64,000 nt of DNA, from the NCBI GenBank assembly GCA_947489685.1, contig CANLEM010000001.1:806001-870000 (forward strand). The letters are read 5' to 3'. The DNA comes from an uncultured Aquimarina sp. GTDB lineage: Bacteria; Bacteroidota; Bacteroidia; Flavobacteriales; Flavobacteriaceae. The position numbers and the translations under genes are program-made. How positions within the stretch are numbered: the first letter of the stretch is position 1; each line of letters begins with the position of its first letter. Of the stretch, positions 17,783 through 26,619 are shown piece by piece. Below the pieces are notes generated by a model. It was not told the DNA's origin and did no database searches. It saw nothing but the letters and a program-made list of their open reading frames with translations.

Positions 17783-18667
17783 TTAATTGCGTTTATCTTC
17801 TCCCCAAAGCATCTTTTTACGTAATGTTTGTAGGAAACTCTCGTCCTGCAAAATAACCATATTTATCTTGAAAGGAGCCTTTTTAATAATTACTGTAGTC
17901 TCATTGGGTAATGTATGGATTCTCGAATCCAAAGAAACCAGATATGTGTCTTCTCGTCCAGACACTTGTAACTTTATTTCCTGATTATCGGGTATTACCA
18001 GTGGTCTTGCATTAAGGTTGTGTGGTGCAATAGGTGTAAGCATCATACTTTCGGCATCTGGCATCATTACAGGCCCACCGCAACTTAAAGAATAACCTGT
18101 GGACCCTGTTGGGGTCGAGACAATTAGGCCGTCTGCCCAATACGAGGTTAAAAATTCATTATTAAGGCTGGTATGTACGGTAATCATAGAGGTAGTATTT
18201 CTTCTGCTAACTGCGATCTCATTCATAGCAAAATTTAATACGCCAAATTCTTCGGTTGCAGGTAAAGTTTCTACAGTTACCAAACTTCTTGAAGAGATAT
18301 AGAACTTTTTGTTAAGGATTAAAGAAATACTCTCTTTTATTTCTTCTTTTTGAATGGTTGCCAAAAAACCAAGTCTTCCGGTATTTATTCCGGCAATTGG
18401 AATACCCAAATCTCTAACATAGGTTATAGTCTTTAAAATAGTACCATCGCCACCAATACTAAAAAAGAGATCGTATGAAGTATCTAGTTCTTCAAATGTG
18501 CTGAAATGAGAATATGATTTATCGATTTCATCATGAAGATTTATGAGTTCAAGAAAATTCTTTTCAATAACTACCTCTACACCATTTTCGTCAAGAGTTT
18601 CTAATAGTTGTTGGATATATATTCCAGAATTCTTGTGATAGAACTGTCCATAAATACCGATTTTCAT
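17783..18667 (-). CDS. nadK: NAD kinase
   Basis: It phosphorylates NAD to NADP. The 294-residue protein has the GGDG motif (72-75, FFSIGGDGTILKT), GINTGRLGFLATI and TPTGSTGYSLSCGGPVM, all typical of NadK. It follows the CBS-domain gene by 37 bases and precedes DUF6089 by 100 bases, in a gene order common in Flavobacteriia. Confidence 0.95.
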   Translation of the reverse strand: MKIGIYGQFYHKNSGIYIQQLLETLDENGVEVVIEKNFLELINLHDEIDKSYSHFSTFEELDTSYDLFFSIGGDGTILKTITYVRDLGIPIAGINTGRLGFLATIQKEEIKESISLILNKKFYISSRSLVTVETLPATEEFGVLNFAMNEIAVSRRNTTSMITVHTSLNNEFLTSYWADGLIVSTPTGSTGYSLSCGGPVMMPDAESMMLTPIAPHNLNARPLVIPDNQEIKLQVSGREDTYLVSLDSRIHTLPNETTVIIKKAPFKINMVILQDESFLQTLRKKMLWGEDKRN

Positions 18668-18704
18668 TAGGATGTGATTTGTGTTAGTTGGTTAGGTAAA
18701 AATG

Positions 18705-19361
18705 TCAAATATTCAAATATTTTTCAAGATACTGGGATCTTTCTTTTAGATTCGTTAAAAACGAATCTTCGTAATGTTTAGAAACAATGTTATAACTATA
18801 TCTTCTAAACGTTTGTACTATATTATTAATGTCGCTATCATTAATTTTGATGGTGATTTGCGCAACATCATTTTCCATATTAGAAATAAATAGGCCTAGA
18901 ACTTTGGCATTATTAGATTCTATAATTTGCGAAATTTCACTAAACGAATAATCCAATATTCCTTTTTCTACAATTAAAATATTTCCTGGTTCACTAAGAA
19001 AAGGAGTTTCATTAAAAAGATTCATAATGTCTCCTAATTCAAAAAAACCTAAATACCTATTATTGTCATCAAGAACAGGCATTATATTAGAATTATTTTG
19101 CGCAAATGCTTCCAAAATATCAAGCCAATTATGATCTTTTCTAACATAAAAACCTTCTAGCGCATATTGATATGCACTTAGAGTTTTGTCTGTTTCAAAA
19201 CATCTAATATCTGCTTCAGAAATACACCCCATATATGTTTTGTCTTTAATAACAGGGAAATGAGTATATGTGAGTTCATTAAATAATAGCTGTGCATCCG
19301 TAACGTTTACAGCGATATCTAATGGTGCTATTTCATTAACTACGTACAAATTTGTCTTCAT
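18705..19361 (-). CDS. CBS-domain protein
   Basis: The protein is 218 residues from the chosen start MKTNLYVVNEIAPLD (19359-19361); the track start adds 17 residues that do not look like part of the domain. Two CBS motifs are visible (FPVIKDKTYMGCISEADIRCF and IMPVLDDNNRYLGFFELGDIMN), followed by an ACT-like C-terminal half (ILIVEKGILDYSFSEISQII). CBS pairs usually sense adenosine nucleotides, and its partner may be the adjacent NAD kinase; that is inference from position only. Confidence 0.8.
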   Translation of the reverse strand: MKTNLYVVNEIAPLDIAVNVTDAQLLFNELTYTHFPVIKDKTYMGCISEADIRCFETDKTLSAYQYALEGFYVRKDHNWLDILEAFAQNNSNIMPVLDDNNRYLGFFELGDIMNLFNETPFLSEPGNILIVEKGILDYSFSEISQIIESNNAKVLGLFISNMENDVAQITIKINDSDINNIVQTFRRYSYNIVSKHYEDSFLTNLKERSQYLEKYLNI

Positions 19362-19428
19362 AATTTTTTGGGGTGCTATATTATGCAAAATAATCAAAAA
19401 ATATACAAACAAGGCGTTCCCAAGTTCG

Positions 19429-19436
19429 TATTTTTG
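19429..19436 (+). promoter_or_regulatory. Putative -7 box upstream of pdxJ
   Basis: TATTTTTG matches TAnnTTTG, 27 bases before the pdxJ ATG. I see no convincing -33 TTTG at the expected distance. Confidence 0.4.
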
Positions 19437-19463
19437 CTTTTTTAGATAAAGACATCAAAAATC

Positions 19464-20177
19464 ATGACAAAGTTAAGTGTTAACGTTAATAAAATAGCAA
19501 CTCTACGTAATTCGAGAGGAGGAAATACTCCAGATTTACTCAAAGTAGCATCAGATATTCAGGATTTTGGAGGGCAGGGTATTACCATACATCCAAGGCC
19601 CGATGAGCGCCATATAAGATATCAGGATGCGTATGATTTAAAACCTATTGTGCATACAGAATATAATATTGAGGGTAACCCAATTCCTAAGTTTGTGGAT
19701 TTGGTGTTGTCCATTAAACCAACACAGGTGACTCTGGTGCCTGATGCTGTGGATGCTATAACAAGTAATGCAGGTTGGAATACCAGAAAACACAAAGATT
19801 TTTTAAAAGAAGTAATTGCAGAGTTTAAAAACAATGAAATTAGAACTTCAATTTTTGTCGATCCGGTAGAAGATATGATTGAAGGAGCAGCAGAGACAGG
19901 AGCAGACCGTATCGAGTTGTATACCGAAGAGTTTGCTTCAGAATATATAAAAGGAAACAAAACTGCAGTGCAACCTTATGCTACATGTGCCCAGGTGGCT
20001 ATAAATAATGACTTAGGAGTTAATGCCGGTCATGATTTATCATTGGATAACATTAAATTTTTCAAAGAAAATATCCCTGGTTTATTAGAGGTTTCTATTG
20101 GCCATGCGCTAATAAGTGAATCTATTTATCTGGGATTAGAAAATGTGATCAACATGTATATACATCGTCTTAAATAG
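19464..20177 (+). CDS. pdxJ: Pyridoxine 5'-phosphate synthase
   Basis: It condenses aminoacetone phosphate and deoxyxylulose phosphate to pyridoxine 5'-phosphate in the DXP-dependent vitamin B6 route. The 237-residue protein shows KLSVNVNKIATLRNSRGG, GITIHPRPDERHIR, FVDPVEDMIEGAAETGADRIELYTE and NAGHDLSLDN, the family core. It is divergent from the CBS-nadK operon and eight bases upstream of an alpha/beta hydrolase gene, probably co-transcribed with it. Confidence 0.95.
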   Translation: MTKLSVNVNKIATLRNSRGGNTPDLLKVASDIQDFGGQGITIHPRPDERHIRYQDAYDLKPIVHTEYNIEGNPIPKFVDLVLSIKPTQVTLVPDAVDAITSNAGWNTRKHKDFLKEVIAEFKNNEIRTSIFVDPVEDMIEGAAETGADRIELYTEEFASEYIKGNKTAVQPYATCAQVAINNDLGVNAGHDLSLDNIKFFKENIPGLLEVSIGHALISESIYLGLENVINMYIHRLK

Positions 20178-20185
20178 TTTGTGAT

Positions 20186-20953
20186 ATGCAATTACATGGA
20201 AATGTCATAGGAGAAGGTCGTCCGTTTATTATACTTCACGGTTTTTTGGGAATGGGAGATAACTGGAAAACGTTAGGGAAGAAAATTTCGGAACAAGGTT
20301 TTCAGGTTCATTTATTAGACCAACGAAATCACGGAAGAAGCCCACATAGTGATGAGTTTAGTTACGAGATTATGGTATCAGATTTGAATGCTTATTGCAA
20401 GACTAATGATTTAAGAGATTGTTACCTATTGGGGCACTCTATGGGAGGCAAAACGGCGATGCTTTTTGCGGCACTACATCCCGATTTGATTCATCATTTA
20501 ATCATAGCAGATATTGGGCCTAAGTATTACCCGTTGCACCATCAGGATATTTTGGATGGCTTAAGTGCTTTGGATTTTGAACATATAAAATCAAGAGGTA
20601 ATGCAGATAAAGAATTAAGTCATTATGTTCCTGATGTTGGAGTAAGGATGTTTCTTTTAAAGAATTTATATTGGAAAGAAAAAGGAGTGTTAGGTTTAAG
20701 GATGAACCTAGAGGCGTTAATCAAAAACGCTAATGAAATAGGGGTAGAACTCCCTGGTGAATATAGTTTTGATGGGCCAACATTATTTCTTAAAGGAGAA
20801 AAATCTAACTATATACTTAAAGAAGATGAAACACGAATACAGAGGCAATTTCCTAATGTATTGATAAAAGAAATTTCGGCTGCCGGGCATTGGTTACATG
20901 CCGAAAATCCTGTAGATTTTTTGACAGAGGTATTAGAATTTGTCAATAAATAA
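20186..20953 (+). CDS. Alpha/beta-fold hydrolase, YbfF-like esterase
   Basis: The 255-residue cytosolic hydrolase has the oxyanion HGFLGMGDNW and the nucleophile elbow GHSMGG (Ser85). The catalytic His is in AAGHWLHAENP near residue 238. It resembles the YbfF/YcdJ esterase group that acts on short acyl or acyl-CoA esters; the substrate is uncertain. It lies eight bases after pdxJ, so it is likely in the same transcript. Confidence 0.85.
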   Translation: MQLHGNVIGEGRPFIILHGFLGMGDNWKTLGKKISEQGFQVHLLDQRNHGRSPHSDEFSYEIMVSDLNAYCKTNDLRDCYLLGHSMGGKTAMLFAALHPDLIHHLIIADIGPKYYPLHHQDILDGLSALDFEHIKSRGNADKELSHYVPDVGVRMFLLKNLYWKEKGVLGLRMNLEALIKNANEIGVELPGEYSFDGPTLFLKGEKSNYILKEDETRIQRQFPNVLIKEISAAGHWLHAENPVDFLTEVLEFVNK

Positions 20954-20993
20954 ATAAAAAATACTATGTATGCATAATATTTTCGTGATTTCG

Positions 20994-21023
20994 TTGGATA
21001 ATTGGTATTTTCCATTAATTTTG
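20994..21023 (+). promoter_or_regulatory. Probable promoter of the FadL-SGNH pair
   Basis: TTGG at 20994-20997 and TAATTTTG at 21016-21023, spaced by 18 bases, fit the Bacteroidota -33/-7 pattern with one mismatch. The ATG of the FadL gene is 47 bases downstream. Confidence 0.5.
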
Positions 21024-21069
21024 GAAATTCAATTTTACGAATTCTAAAAAAAAACAATTCTAATTTATT

Positions 21070-22326
21070 ATGAAAAAACTTCTATTGTTAGTTCTATTCA
21101 TCTCGGTGGCTACAGTCACTTATGCTGGTGGATATAGAGTTAGTGTACAAGGGCAGAGGGCAATGGCTATGGGTCATACAGGGGTTGCTGTTGTGAATAG
21201 TGCAGAACTTGTATTCTTTAACCCAGCGGGTTTAGTATACCTAGAGAATAAACTAAATGTAAGTGTTGGTGCAAGTGGTATTTTTACAGATGTAATTTAT
21301 CAAAATGAAGACTTAGGAATATCGTCTGAAACAGATAGTTCTGTAGGAACTCCAATTAACTTGTATGCTTCTTACCAAGTAAATGAGTGGATGTCTGTTG
21401 GACTTGGGGTGTATACACCTTATGGTAGTGAAGTTACTTGGCCTACAGATTGGGCTGGGTCTCACTTGGTAAATAATATAGAGCTTGCAGCGATTTATAT
21501 TCAACCAGTTGTTTCGTTTAAGTTGTCTGATTACTTTAGTATTGGTGGTGGACCGATTTATGTAACAGGTTCGGTAAACTTTAATCGTAATTTAAATAGA
21601 ACATTAACAGATTTTGAAGGAAATCGCTCAAATGTAACTATAGATGATTCTGGTGTAAATAACTGGGGATGGAGTGTAGGAGCAATGTTTAACCCAACAG
21701 AGAATTTGCGTATAGGGTTTAATTATCGTAGCGAGATTATTCTTGAGGCTGAAGGTGGAGATGCTACTTTTACGAATATACCAAATTCGCCTGCGGTTCC
21801 TTTTGCTAATGAGTCTACAGCTTTTGACGCAGAATTACCATTACCTGCAGAGTTAACTGTAGGACTTTCTTATCAATATAATAAGTGGTTGTTTGCGTTT
21901 GATTTCAACAGGCAGTTCTGGGATGTATATGAGTCTTTGGATATAGACTTTGCTAATACACCTACGGGTCCTGATTCTGTAAACCCACGTAACTATAAGA
22001 ATTCTTCTGTATATAGATTTGGACTACAGTACGAAGCTACAGAGAAAATTACACTTAGAGCAGGATATTATAGAGATGAGTCACCGGTTCGAGAAGGTTT
22101 CTTTGCGCCAGAGACACCGCGAAATGATTCTGATGGATTTTCAGGAGGTTTAAGCTTTGCAATAACGCCAAAGTTAGCTATTGACGCTTCTTTCTTTTAT
22201 TTAAGATTCGAAGAAGTTAATGCTTCTTATGATTTTTATGAAGAAAATGGACAAGCGGTTCCGTTTGAAGGAACGTATAAATCAAGCGCATTTGCGCCAG
22301 GACTTGGTTTAACTTATAAAATGTAA
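21070..22326 (+). CDS. OmpP1/FadL/TodX-type outer membrane transporter
   Basis: The 418-residue protein has a signal peptide (to VTYAGG) and the FadL start GYRVSVQGQRAMAMGHTGVAVVNSAELVFFNPAGL (N-terminal plug). About 14 amphipathic strands follow, ending in LGLTYKM. FadL-type channels pass long-chain fatty acids or other hydrophobic molecules. The next gene, eight bases away, encodes an SGNH lipoprotein hydrolase, so the pair could hydrolyse lipids outside and import the products. Confidence 0.88.
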   Translation: MKKLLLLVLFISVATVTYAGGYRVSVQGQRAMAMGHTGVAVVNSAELVFFNPAGLVYLENKLNVSVGASGIFTDVIYQNEDLGISSETDSSVGTPINLYASYQVNEWMSVGLGVYTPYGSEVTWPTDWAGSHLVNNIELAAIYIQPVVSFKLSDYFSIGGGPIYVTGSVNFNRNLNRTLTDFEGNRSNVTIDDSGVNNWGWSVGAMFNPTENLRIGFNYRSEIILEAEGGDATFTNIPNSPAVPFANESTAFDAELPLPAELTVGLSYQYNKWLFAFDFNRQFWDVYESLDIDFANTPTGPDSVNPRNYKNSSVYRFGLQYEATEKITLRAGYYRDESPVREGFFAPETPRNDSDGFSGGLSFAITPKLAIDASFFYLRFEEVNASYDFYEENGQAVPFEGTYKSSAFAPGLGLTYKM

Positions 22327-22333
22327 TTTAGAG

Positions 22334-23905
22334 ATGATAAAGAAAAATATAAAATATCTAGCAGTTCTGGCACTTGGTTTAGTAGCATGTGAGCCAGAAT
22401 TTGATAACCCAATAGATGAGTCAGGTGTATTTACAAGCGGAGAGGCCGATTTTAGTAATTTCCTTGCTTTAGGTAATTCACTTACTGCTGGTTTCGCAGA
22501 TGGAGCTCTATATATTACAGGACAAGAAAATTCATTTCCTAATATATTATCAAAGCAATTTGCTTTGGCAGGTGGAGGAGAGTTTACACAACCATTAATG
22601 GTAGATAATGCAGGGGGTGCTTTACTTAATGGAACTCAGATTTTAGAAAATAGATTTGTATTAGCTTTTGATGCGCAGGGTAATCCTGGACCGGCAAGAT
22701 ATACAGGTGCCGCACCTACGACAGAAATTTCTACTAACCTTGGTAGTTCATTTAACAATTTGGGAGTGCCAGGAGCAAAAAGTTTTCATTTGGCTGCTCC
22801 AGGTTACGGTAACTTAGCAGGAGTAGCAACGGGTCAGGCAAATCCTTATTATGCTAGATTTGCTTCTTCTCCAACATCTACTGTAATTGGTGATGCTGTT
22901 GCACAAAATCCTACGTTTTTTAGCTTGTGGATAGGGAATAATGATATTTTGAGTTATGCAACTTCTGGAGGAGTAGGAGAAGATCATAATGAAACTGGAA
23001 ATATAGACCCTACTACATACGGAGGAAATGATATCACTAATAACAATGTATTTGCTTCGATTTACAACGATTTAATTGGAGCATTAACTGCTAATGGAGC
23101 TAAAGGTGTGGTATTAAACTTGCCGGATGTTACTTCGCTTCCATTTTTTACAACTGTTCCTAACAATGCTTTAGTATTGGATGCAGCAACAGCAGGTAGT
23201 TTAACTGGGTTTTTTCAAGCAGTTGCTGGTATCGTAACAGCTCAGATCGCAGGAACTGGAGTTCCTTTGGCGCAAGCGCAAGCTGTAGCTGCACAATATG
23301 CAATTACATTTAATGCTGGGCCAAATAGATTTTTAATCAAGACCGAAGTTACTGCAACTAACCCTCTTGGATTTAGACAAATGACAGAAGAAGAGTTGTT
23401 ATTGCTTACAATCGATAGTGCTGCTTTGGCGCAAGGATATGGATCTGTAGTGCTTACTCCTGAAGTTCTTCAGGTGTTAGGTATTCTTCAAGCTGGAGGG
23501 ATGCCAACTGCAGAGCAAGGAGCTTTAGTAATAGCCGCTATTAATGCGATTGATGATCAGGATGCTTTGGACTCTGCCGAGCTTACGGCTGTTTCTAATG
23601 CTAGAACATCATTTAATACTACTATCGCCGGACTTGCAACGGCTAATGGGTTGGCATTTTATGATGTAGCTAGTGATTTGGCTCAGGCGGCAAATGGTGG
23701 AATACCGTTTGATAGTGGAGTTATTACTTCTGATTTTGTTACCGGAGGAGGATTTTCTCTAGATGGGGTACACCCTACACCTAGAGCGCATGCATTGGTG
23801 ACAAATGGGATTATTGATGCTATCGAGGCTACATATGATGCAGATTTACCACGTGTTAATCCTGGAGACTTTGGGACTGTTACATTAAGTAATGATGTGA
23901 ATTAA
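22334..23905 (+). CDS. SGNH/GDSL-family lipoprotein hydrolase
   Basis: This 523-residue lipoprotein (lipobox LVAC, Cys19) has the SGNH blocks: GNSLTAGFADG near residue 48 (nucleophile Ser), IGNNDILSYA (Asn of block III) and DGVHPTPRAHALV near the C-terminus (Asp/His of block V). An Ala-rich insertion of about 200 residues separates blocks III and V. It should be an esterase or lipase on the cell surface. It is paired with the FadL channel gene upstream and followed by a strong terminator. Confidence 0.86.
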   Translation: MIKKNIKYLAVLALGLVACEPEFDNPIDESGVFTSGEADFSNFLALGNSLTAGFADGALYITGQENSFPNILSKQFALAGGGEFTQPLMVDNAGGALLNGTQILENRFVLAFDAQGNPGPARYTGAAPTTEISTNLGSSFNNLGVPGAKSFHLAAPGYGNLAGVATGQANPYYARFASSPTSTVIGDAVAQNPTFFSLWIGNNDILSYATSGGVGEDHNETGNIDPTTYGGNDITNNNVFASIYNDLIGALTANGAKGVVLNLPDVTSLPFFTTVPNNALVLDAATAGSLTGFFQAVAGIVTAQIAGTGVPLAQAQAVAAQYAITFNAGPNRFLIKTEVTATNPLGFRQMTEEELLLLTIDSAALAQGYGSVVLTPEVLQVLGILQAGGMPTAEQGALVIAAINAIDDQDALDSAELTAVSNARTSFNTTIAGLATANGLAFYDVASDLAQAANGGIPFDSGVITSDFVTGGGFSLDGVHPTPRAHALVTNGIIDAIEATYDADLPRVNPGDFGTVTLSNDVN

Positions 23906-23933
23906 TACAGAACAATTTTTGTAAATATGATAA

Positions 23934-23962
23934 AACCTGCTAATTAGTTAGCAGGTTTTTTT
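23934..23962 (+). terminator. Terminator of the FadL-SGNH operon
   Basis: A perfect 10-bp stem AACCTGCTAA/TTAGCAGGTT with loop TTAG is followed by a T-run. It lies 28 bases after the SGNH stop codon. Confidence 0.9.
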
Positions 23963-23993
23963 ATATTCATACCTTAATATTAAGGGATACAAC

Positions 23994-24341
23994 ATGAAAT
24001 TCTTTTTAAAACTTCTTTTAAGTGCGGTTGCCGTATTAGTATTGGCTGAAATTTTACCCGGCGCGCAAGTAGATAATTATGTGAGTGCTTTGATTGTGGC
24101 TGTGGTGTTAGCAATTCTAAATACGATTGTGAAACCGGTATTGATCTTTCTTACACTACCTGCTACAATAATTACATTAGGATTATTTTTGTTAGTAATA
24201 AACGCTGCGATCATCTTATTGGCAGATTATTTTATTCCTGGTTTTAATGTAAACGGATGGCTATGGGCACTGGTCTTTAGTGTTTTGCTGTCTATATTTC
24301 AATCTATACTACATTCAATTTTGAAAAAAGATAAAAGCTAA
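23994..24341 (+). CDS. Phage-holin-family (DUF360-like) membrane protein
   Basis: The 115-residue protein is almost entirely hydrophobic with four predicted helices (LLLSAVAVLVLAEI, ALIVAVVLAILNTIV, LFLLVINAAIILLAD, GWLWALVFSVLLSIF). It matches the small family annotated as phage holin family IV/Mmc, which is chromosomal and not an indication of prophage. Function unknown. It is preceded by a terminator and followed by the tig promoter, so it is a single-gene unit. Confidence 0.75.
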   Translation: MKFFLKLLLSAVAVLVLAEILPGAQVDNYVSALIVAVVLAILNTIVKPVLIFLTLPATIITLGLFLLVINAAIILLADYFIPGFNVNGWLWALVFSVLLSIFQSILHSILKKDKS

Positions 24342-24363
24342 CTGTTTTTCAGAGAGTTAAAAA

Positions 24364-24394
24364 TTTGTTGTGATGTAAAAAAGTATTACTTTTG
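24364..24394 (+). promoter_or_regulatory. Promoter of tig
   Basis: TTTG at 24364-24367, exactly 19 bases, then TACTTTTG at 24387-24394: a full match to the Bacteroidota housekeeping promoter. The tig ATG lies 32 bases further. This is the cleanest promoter in the window. Confidence 0.8.
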
Positions 24395-24426
24395 CAACCC
24401 AATTTTTAGTAGTAAACGTAGAGATA

Positions 24427-25749
24427 ATGAATATTTCAAAAGAGCAATTAGACGAATTAAACGCAGTAGTTACTGTCGATATCGCCAAAGAAGATTATAC
24501 TGATAAGGTAGAGAATATCCTTAAGGACTATCGTAAAAATGCGAATATTCCTGGGTTTAGAAAAGGCCATGTCCCTATGGGATTGGTTAAGAAACAATAT
24601 GGAAAAGCAGTTTTGGTAGATGAGGTTAATAAACTGTTGCAAGAGGCTTTAAATAAGTATCTTACCGAAGAGAAATTGGATGTTTTGGGTAATCCTTTAC
24701 CTAAAGAACAAGAAAATTTTGATTGGGAAGCAGAAGATTACTCTTTTGAATTTGAGTTAGGGTTAGCTCCAAAGTTTGAAGTTAATTTGAATGGAAAAAA
24801 AGCAATAACACATTATAAGATTGTTGCTAATGATGAAATGATTGATAATCAAATCAAAACTATTCAAAAACAATACGGAAAACTTGTTCCTAAGGATGTA
24901 GCTGAAAAAGAGGACTTAATTGCTGGATCTTTTGCTAATGAAGAAAAAGAAATTAATAACCAAACTACAGTTTCTCTTGACAAGATTAAAGGAAAAAGAA
25001 ACCTTGACAAGTTTTTAAGTGCCAAGATTGGAGATGCTATTACATTAAAAACTAAAGGATTGTTTAATGATGATCATGATTTGATTAATGCATTAAAAAT
25101 TTCACATGATGATGCTCATGATTTGGATATTGAAGTAACATTTACAGTTACCGAAATAAATAAACAAGAGCTGGCAGATTTGGATCAAGAATTGTTTGAT
25201 AAGTTGTATGGCCCTGGTACGATAAAATCAGTAACCGAATTAAGAGATAAAATTAAGCAAGATGCTGAGAAGCAGTTCGAACAGCAGTCAGAACAACAAT
25301 TGCTTAATGCTATTACAGAAGCTGCTTTAGAGAATACTAAATTTGAGCTTCCTGTAGAATTTTTGCAAAAATGGATTCGAGCAACAGGAGAACAGCCAAT
25401 AACGGTTGATGAAGCTAAAGATGAATTTGAAAAAAGTGAAAAAGGATTGCGTTATCAGTTGATTGAAGGTAAAATTATCAATGATAATAATCTTCAGGTT
25501 ACTTTTGATGAACTTAAAGACTTTGCAAAAGATTTGATTAAAGGTCAGATGGCTCAATTTGGGCAAAATTCTCCAGAAGATAAAGAGTTAGAGGATATTG
25601 CAGCAAGAATATTGTCCAACCAAGATGAGGTTAAGAGAATCTCTGAACAGTTAATGAGTCAAAAACTGTTAAATTATTATAAAGAGAATGCTAAACTTAA
25701 AACAAAAGAGGTTAGCTTTGATGAATTCATAAAAGAAGTTTACAAATAG
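24427..25749 (+). CDS. tig: Trigger factor
   Basis: This is the ribosome-bound chaperone for nascent chains. The N-terminal ribosome-binding signature is present (NIPGFRKGHVPMGLVKKQYG, residues about 38-57). The C-terminal chaperone arms are helical (KQDAEKQFEQQSEQQLLNAI). The middle domain at about 150-240 lacks the FKBP active-site signature (no MIPGFE-like segment), so prolyl isomerase activity is doubtful. At 440 residues the length is normal. It has its own promoter and a terminator before clpP; tig-clpP-clpX order is the usual one. Confidence 0.94.
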   Translation: MNISKEQLDELNAVVTVDIAKEDYTDKVENILKDYRKNANIPGFRKGHVPMGLVKKQYGKAVLVDEVNKLLQEALNKYLTEEKLDVLGNPLPKEQENFDWEAEDYSFEFELGLAPKFEVNLNGKKAITHYKIVANDEMIDNQIKTIQKQYGKLVPKDVAEKEDLIAGSFANEEKEINNQTTVSLDKIKGKRNLDKFLSAKIGDAITLKTKGLFNDDHDLINALKISHDDAHDLDIEVTFTVTEINKQELADLDQELFDKLYGPGTIKSVTELRDKIKQDAEKQFEQQSEQQLLNAITEAALENTKFELPVEFLQKWIRATGEQPITVDEAKDEFEKSEKGLRYQLIEGKIINDNNLQVTFDELKDFAKDLIKGQMAQFGQNSPEDKELEDIAARILSNQDEVKRISEQLMSQKLLNYYKENAKLKTKEVSFDEFIKEVYK

Positions 25750-25790
25750 TAAATGTTATAATATACTAAGGAATTTATACTTATATTTAG

Positions 25791-25824
25791 GGCGTTAAAC
25801 CATCTTTTGGTTAACGCCTTTTTT
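25791..25824 (+). terminator. Terminator between tig and clpP
   Basis: GGCGTTAA...TTAACGCC forms a hairpin with a TCTT-containing loop, followed by TTTTTT. It may only partly terminate, since no clear clpP promoter is visible in the 29 bases that remain. Confidence 0.75.
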
Positions 25825-25852
25825 ATAAATAAAAATTTACAGAAAAAGAAAT

Positions 25853-26527
25853 ATGGATTACGGAAAAGAATTCGAAAAATACGCTACTAAGCATCATGGG
25901 ATTAATAGTAACTACTATAATCAGATTGTGAGCAGTATGTATCCAACAGGAATGACTCCTAATATCATAGAAGAACGCCAAATGAATATTGCTATTTTTG
26001 ACGTTTTTTCAAGATTGATGATGGATCGAATTATATTTTTAGGAACTGGCATTAATGATCAAGTTGCTAATATTGTTCAGGCGCAGTTGTTGTTTCTGGA
26101 AAGCGTAGATTCTTCAAAAGATATTCAGATATATATTAACTCACCAGGAGGAAGTGTATATGCTGGACTCGGGATATATGATACCATGCAGTTTATCAAA
26201 CCTGATGTGGCTACAATATGTACAGGTATGGCAGCTTCGATGGGAGCAGTATTGTTATGTGCTGGGCAAAAAGGAAAACGTTCGGGATTACCTCATAGCC
26301 GTGTGATGATTCATCAACCGTTAGGAGGAGCTCAAGGACAAGCAAGTGATATCGAAATCACAGCACGAGAAATACTTATATTAAAAGAAGAATTATATAA
26401 GATCATCGCAAAACATTCTGGACAAAAGTATGATAAGGTATATGAAGATAGTGATAGAGATTACTGGATGAAAGCTGATAAGGCCTTGGAATATGGAATG
26501 ATTGATGAAATTTTAAGTAGAGAATAA
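25853..26527 (+). CDS. clpP: ATP-dependent Clp protease proteolytic subunit
   Basis: ClpP forms the tetradecameric serine protease barrel used by ClpX. The 224-residue protein has the catalytic Ser129 (GMAASMGA), His154 (VMIHQP) and Asp in EDSDRDYW. There is also the hallmark [10 protein letters not shown] and an N-terminal extension typical of Bacteroidota. The clpX gene begins 93 bases downstream. Confidence 0.96.
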   Translation: MDYGKEFEKYATKHHGINSNYYNQIVSSMYPTGMTPNIIEERQMNIAIFDVFSRLMMDRIIFLGTGINDQVANIVQAQLLFLESVDSSKDIQIYINSPGGSVYAGLGIYDTMQFIKPDVATICTGMAASMGAVLLCAGQKGKRSGLPHSRVMIHQPLGGAQGQASDIEITAREILILKEELYKIIAKHSGQKYDKVYEDSDRDYWMKADKALEYGMIDEILSRE

Positions 26528-26619
26528 TAGTATTGCTCTTGTAATAAAGAGGAATTTGTATAGGTGATCTGTAGCGTAGACACAGATGATGAATTATGAT
26601 GAATAGAAACTAAATAACG

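Noticed and set aside
23994-24341. Phage holin as sign of a prophage
   Set aside because: This four-helix family is widespread on chromosomes; no other phage gene is nearby.
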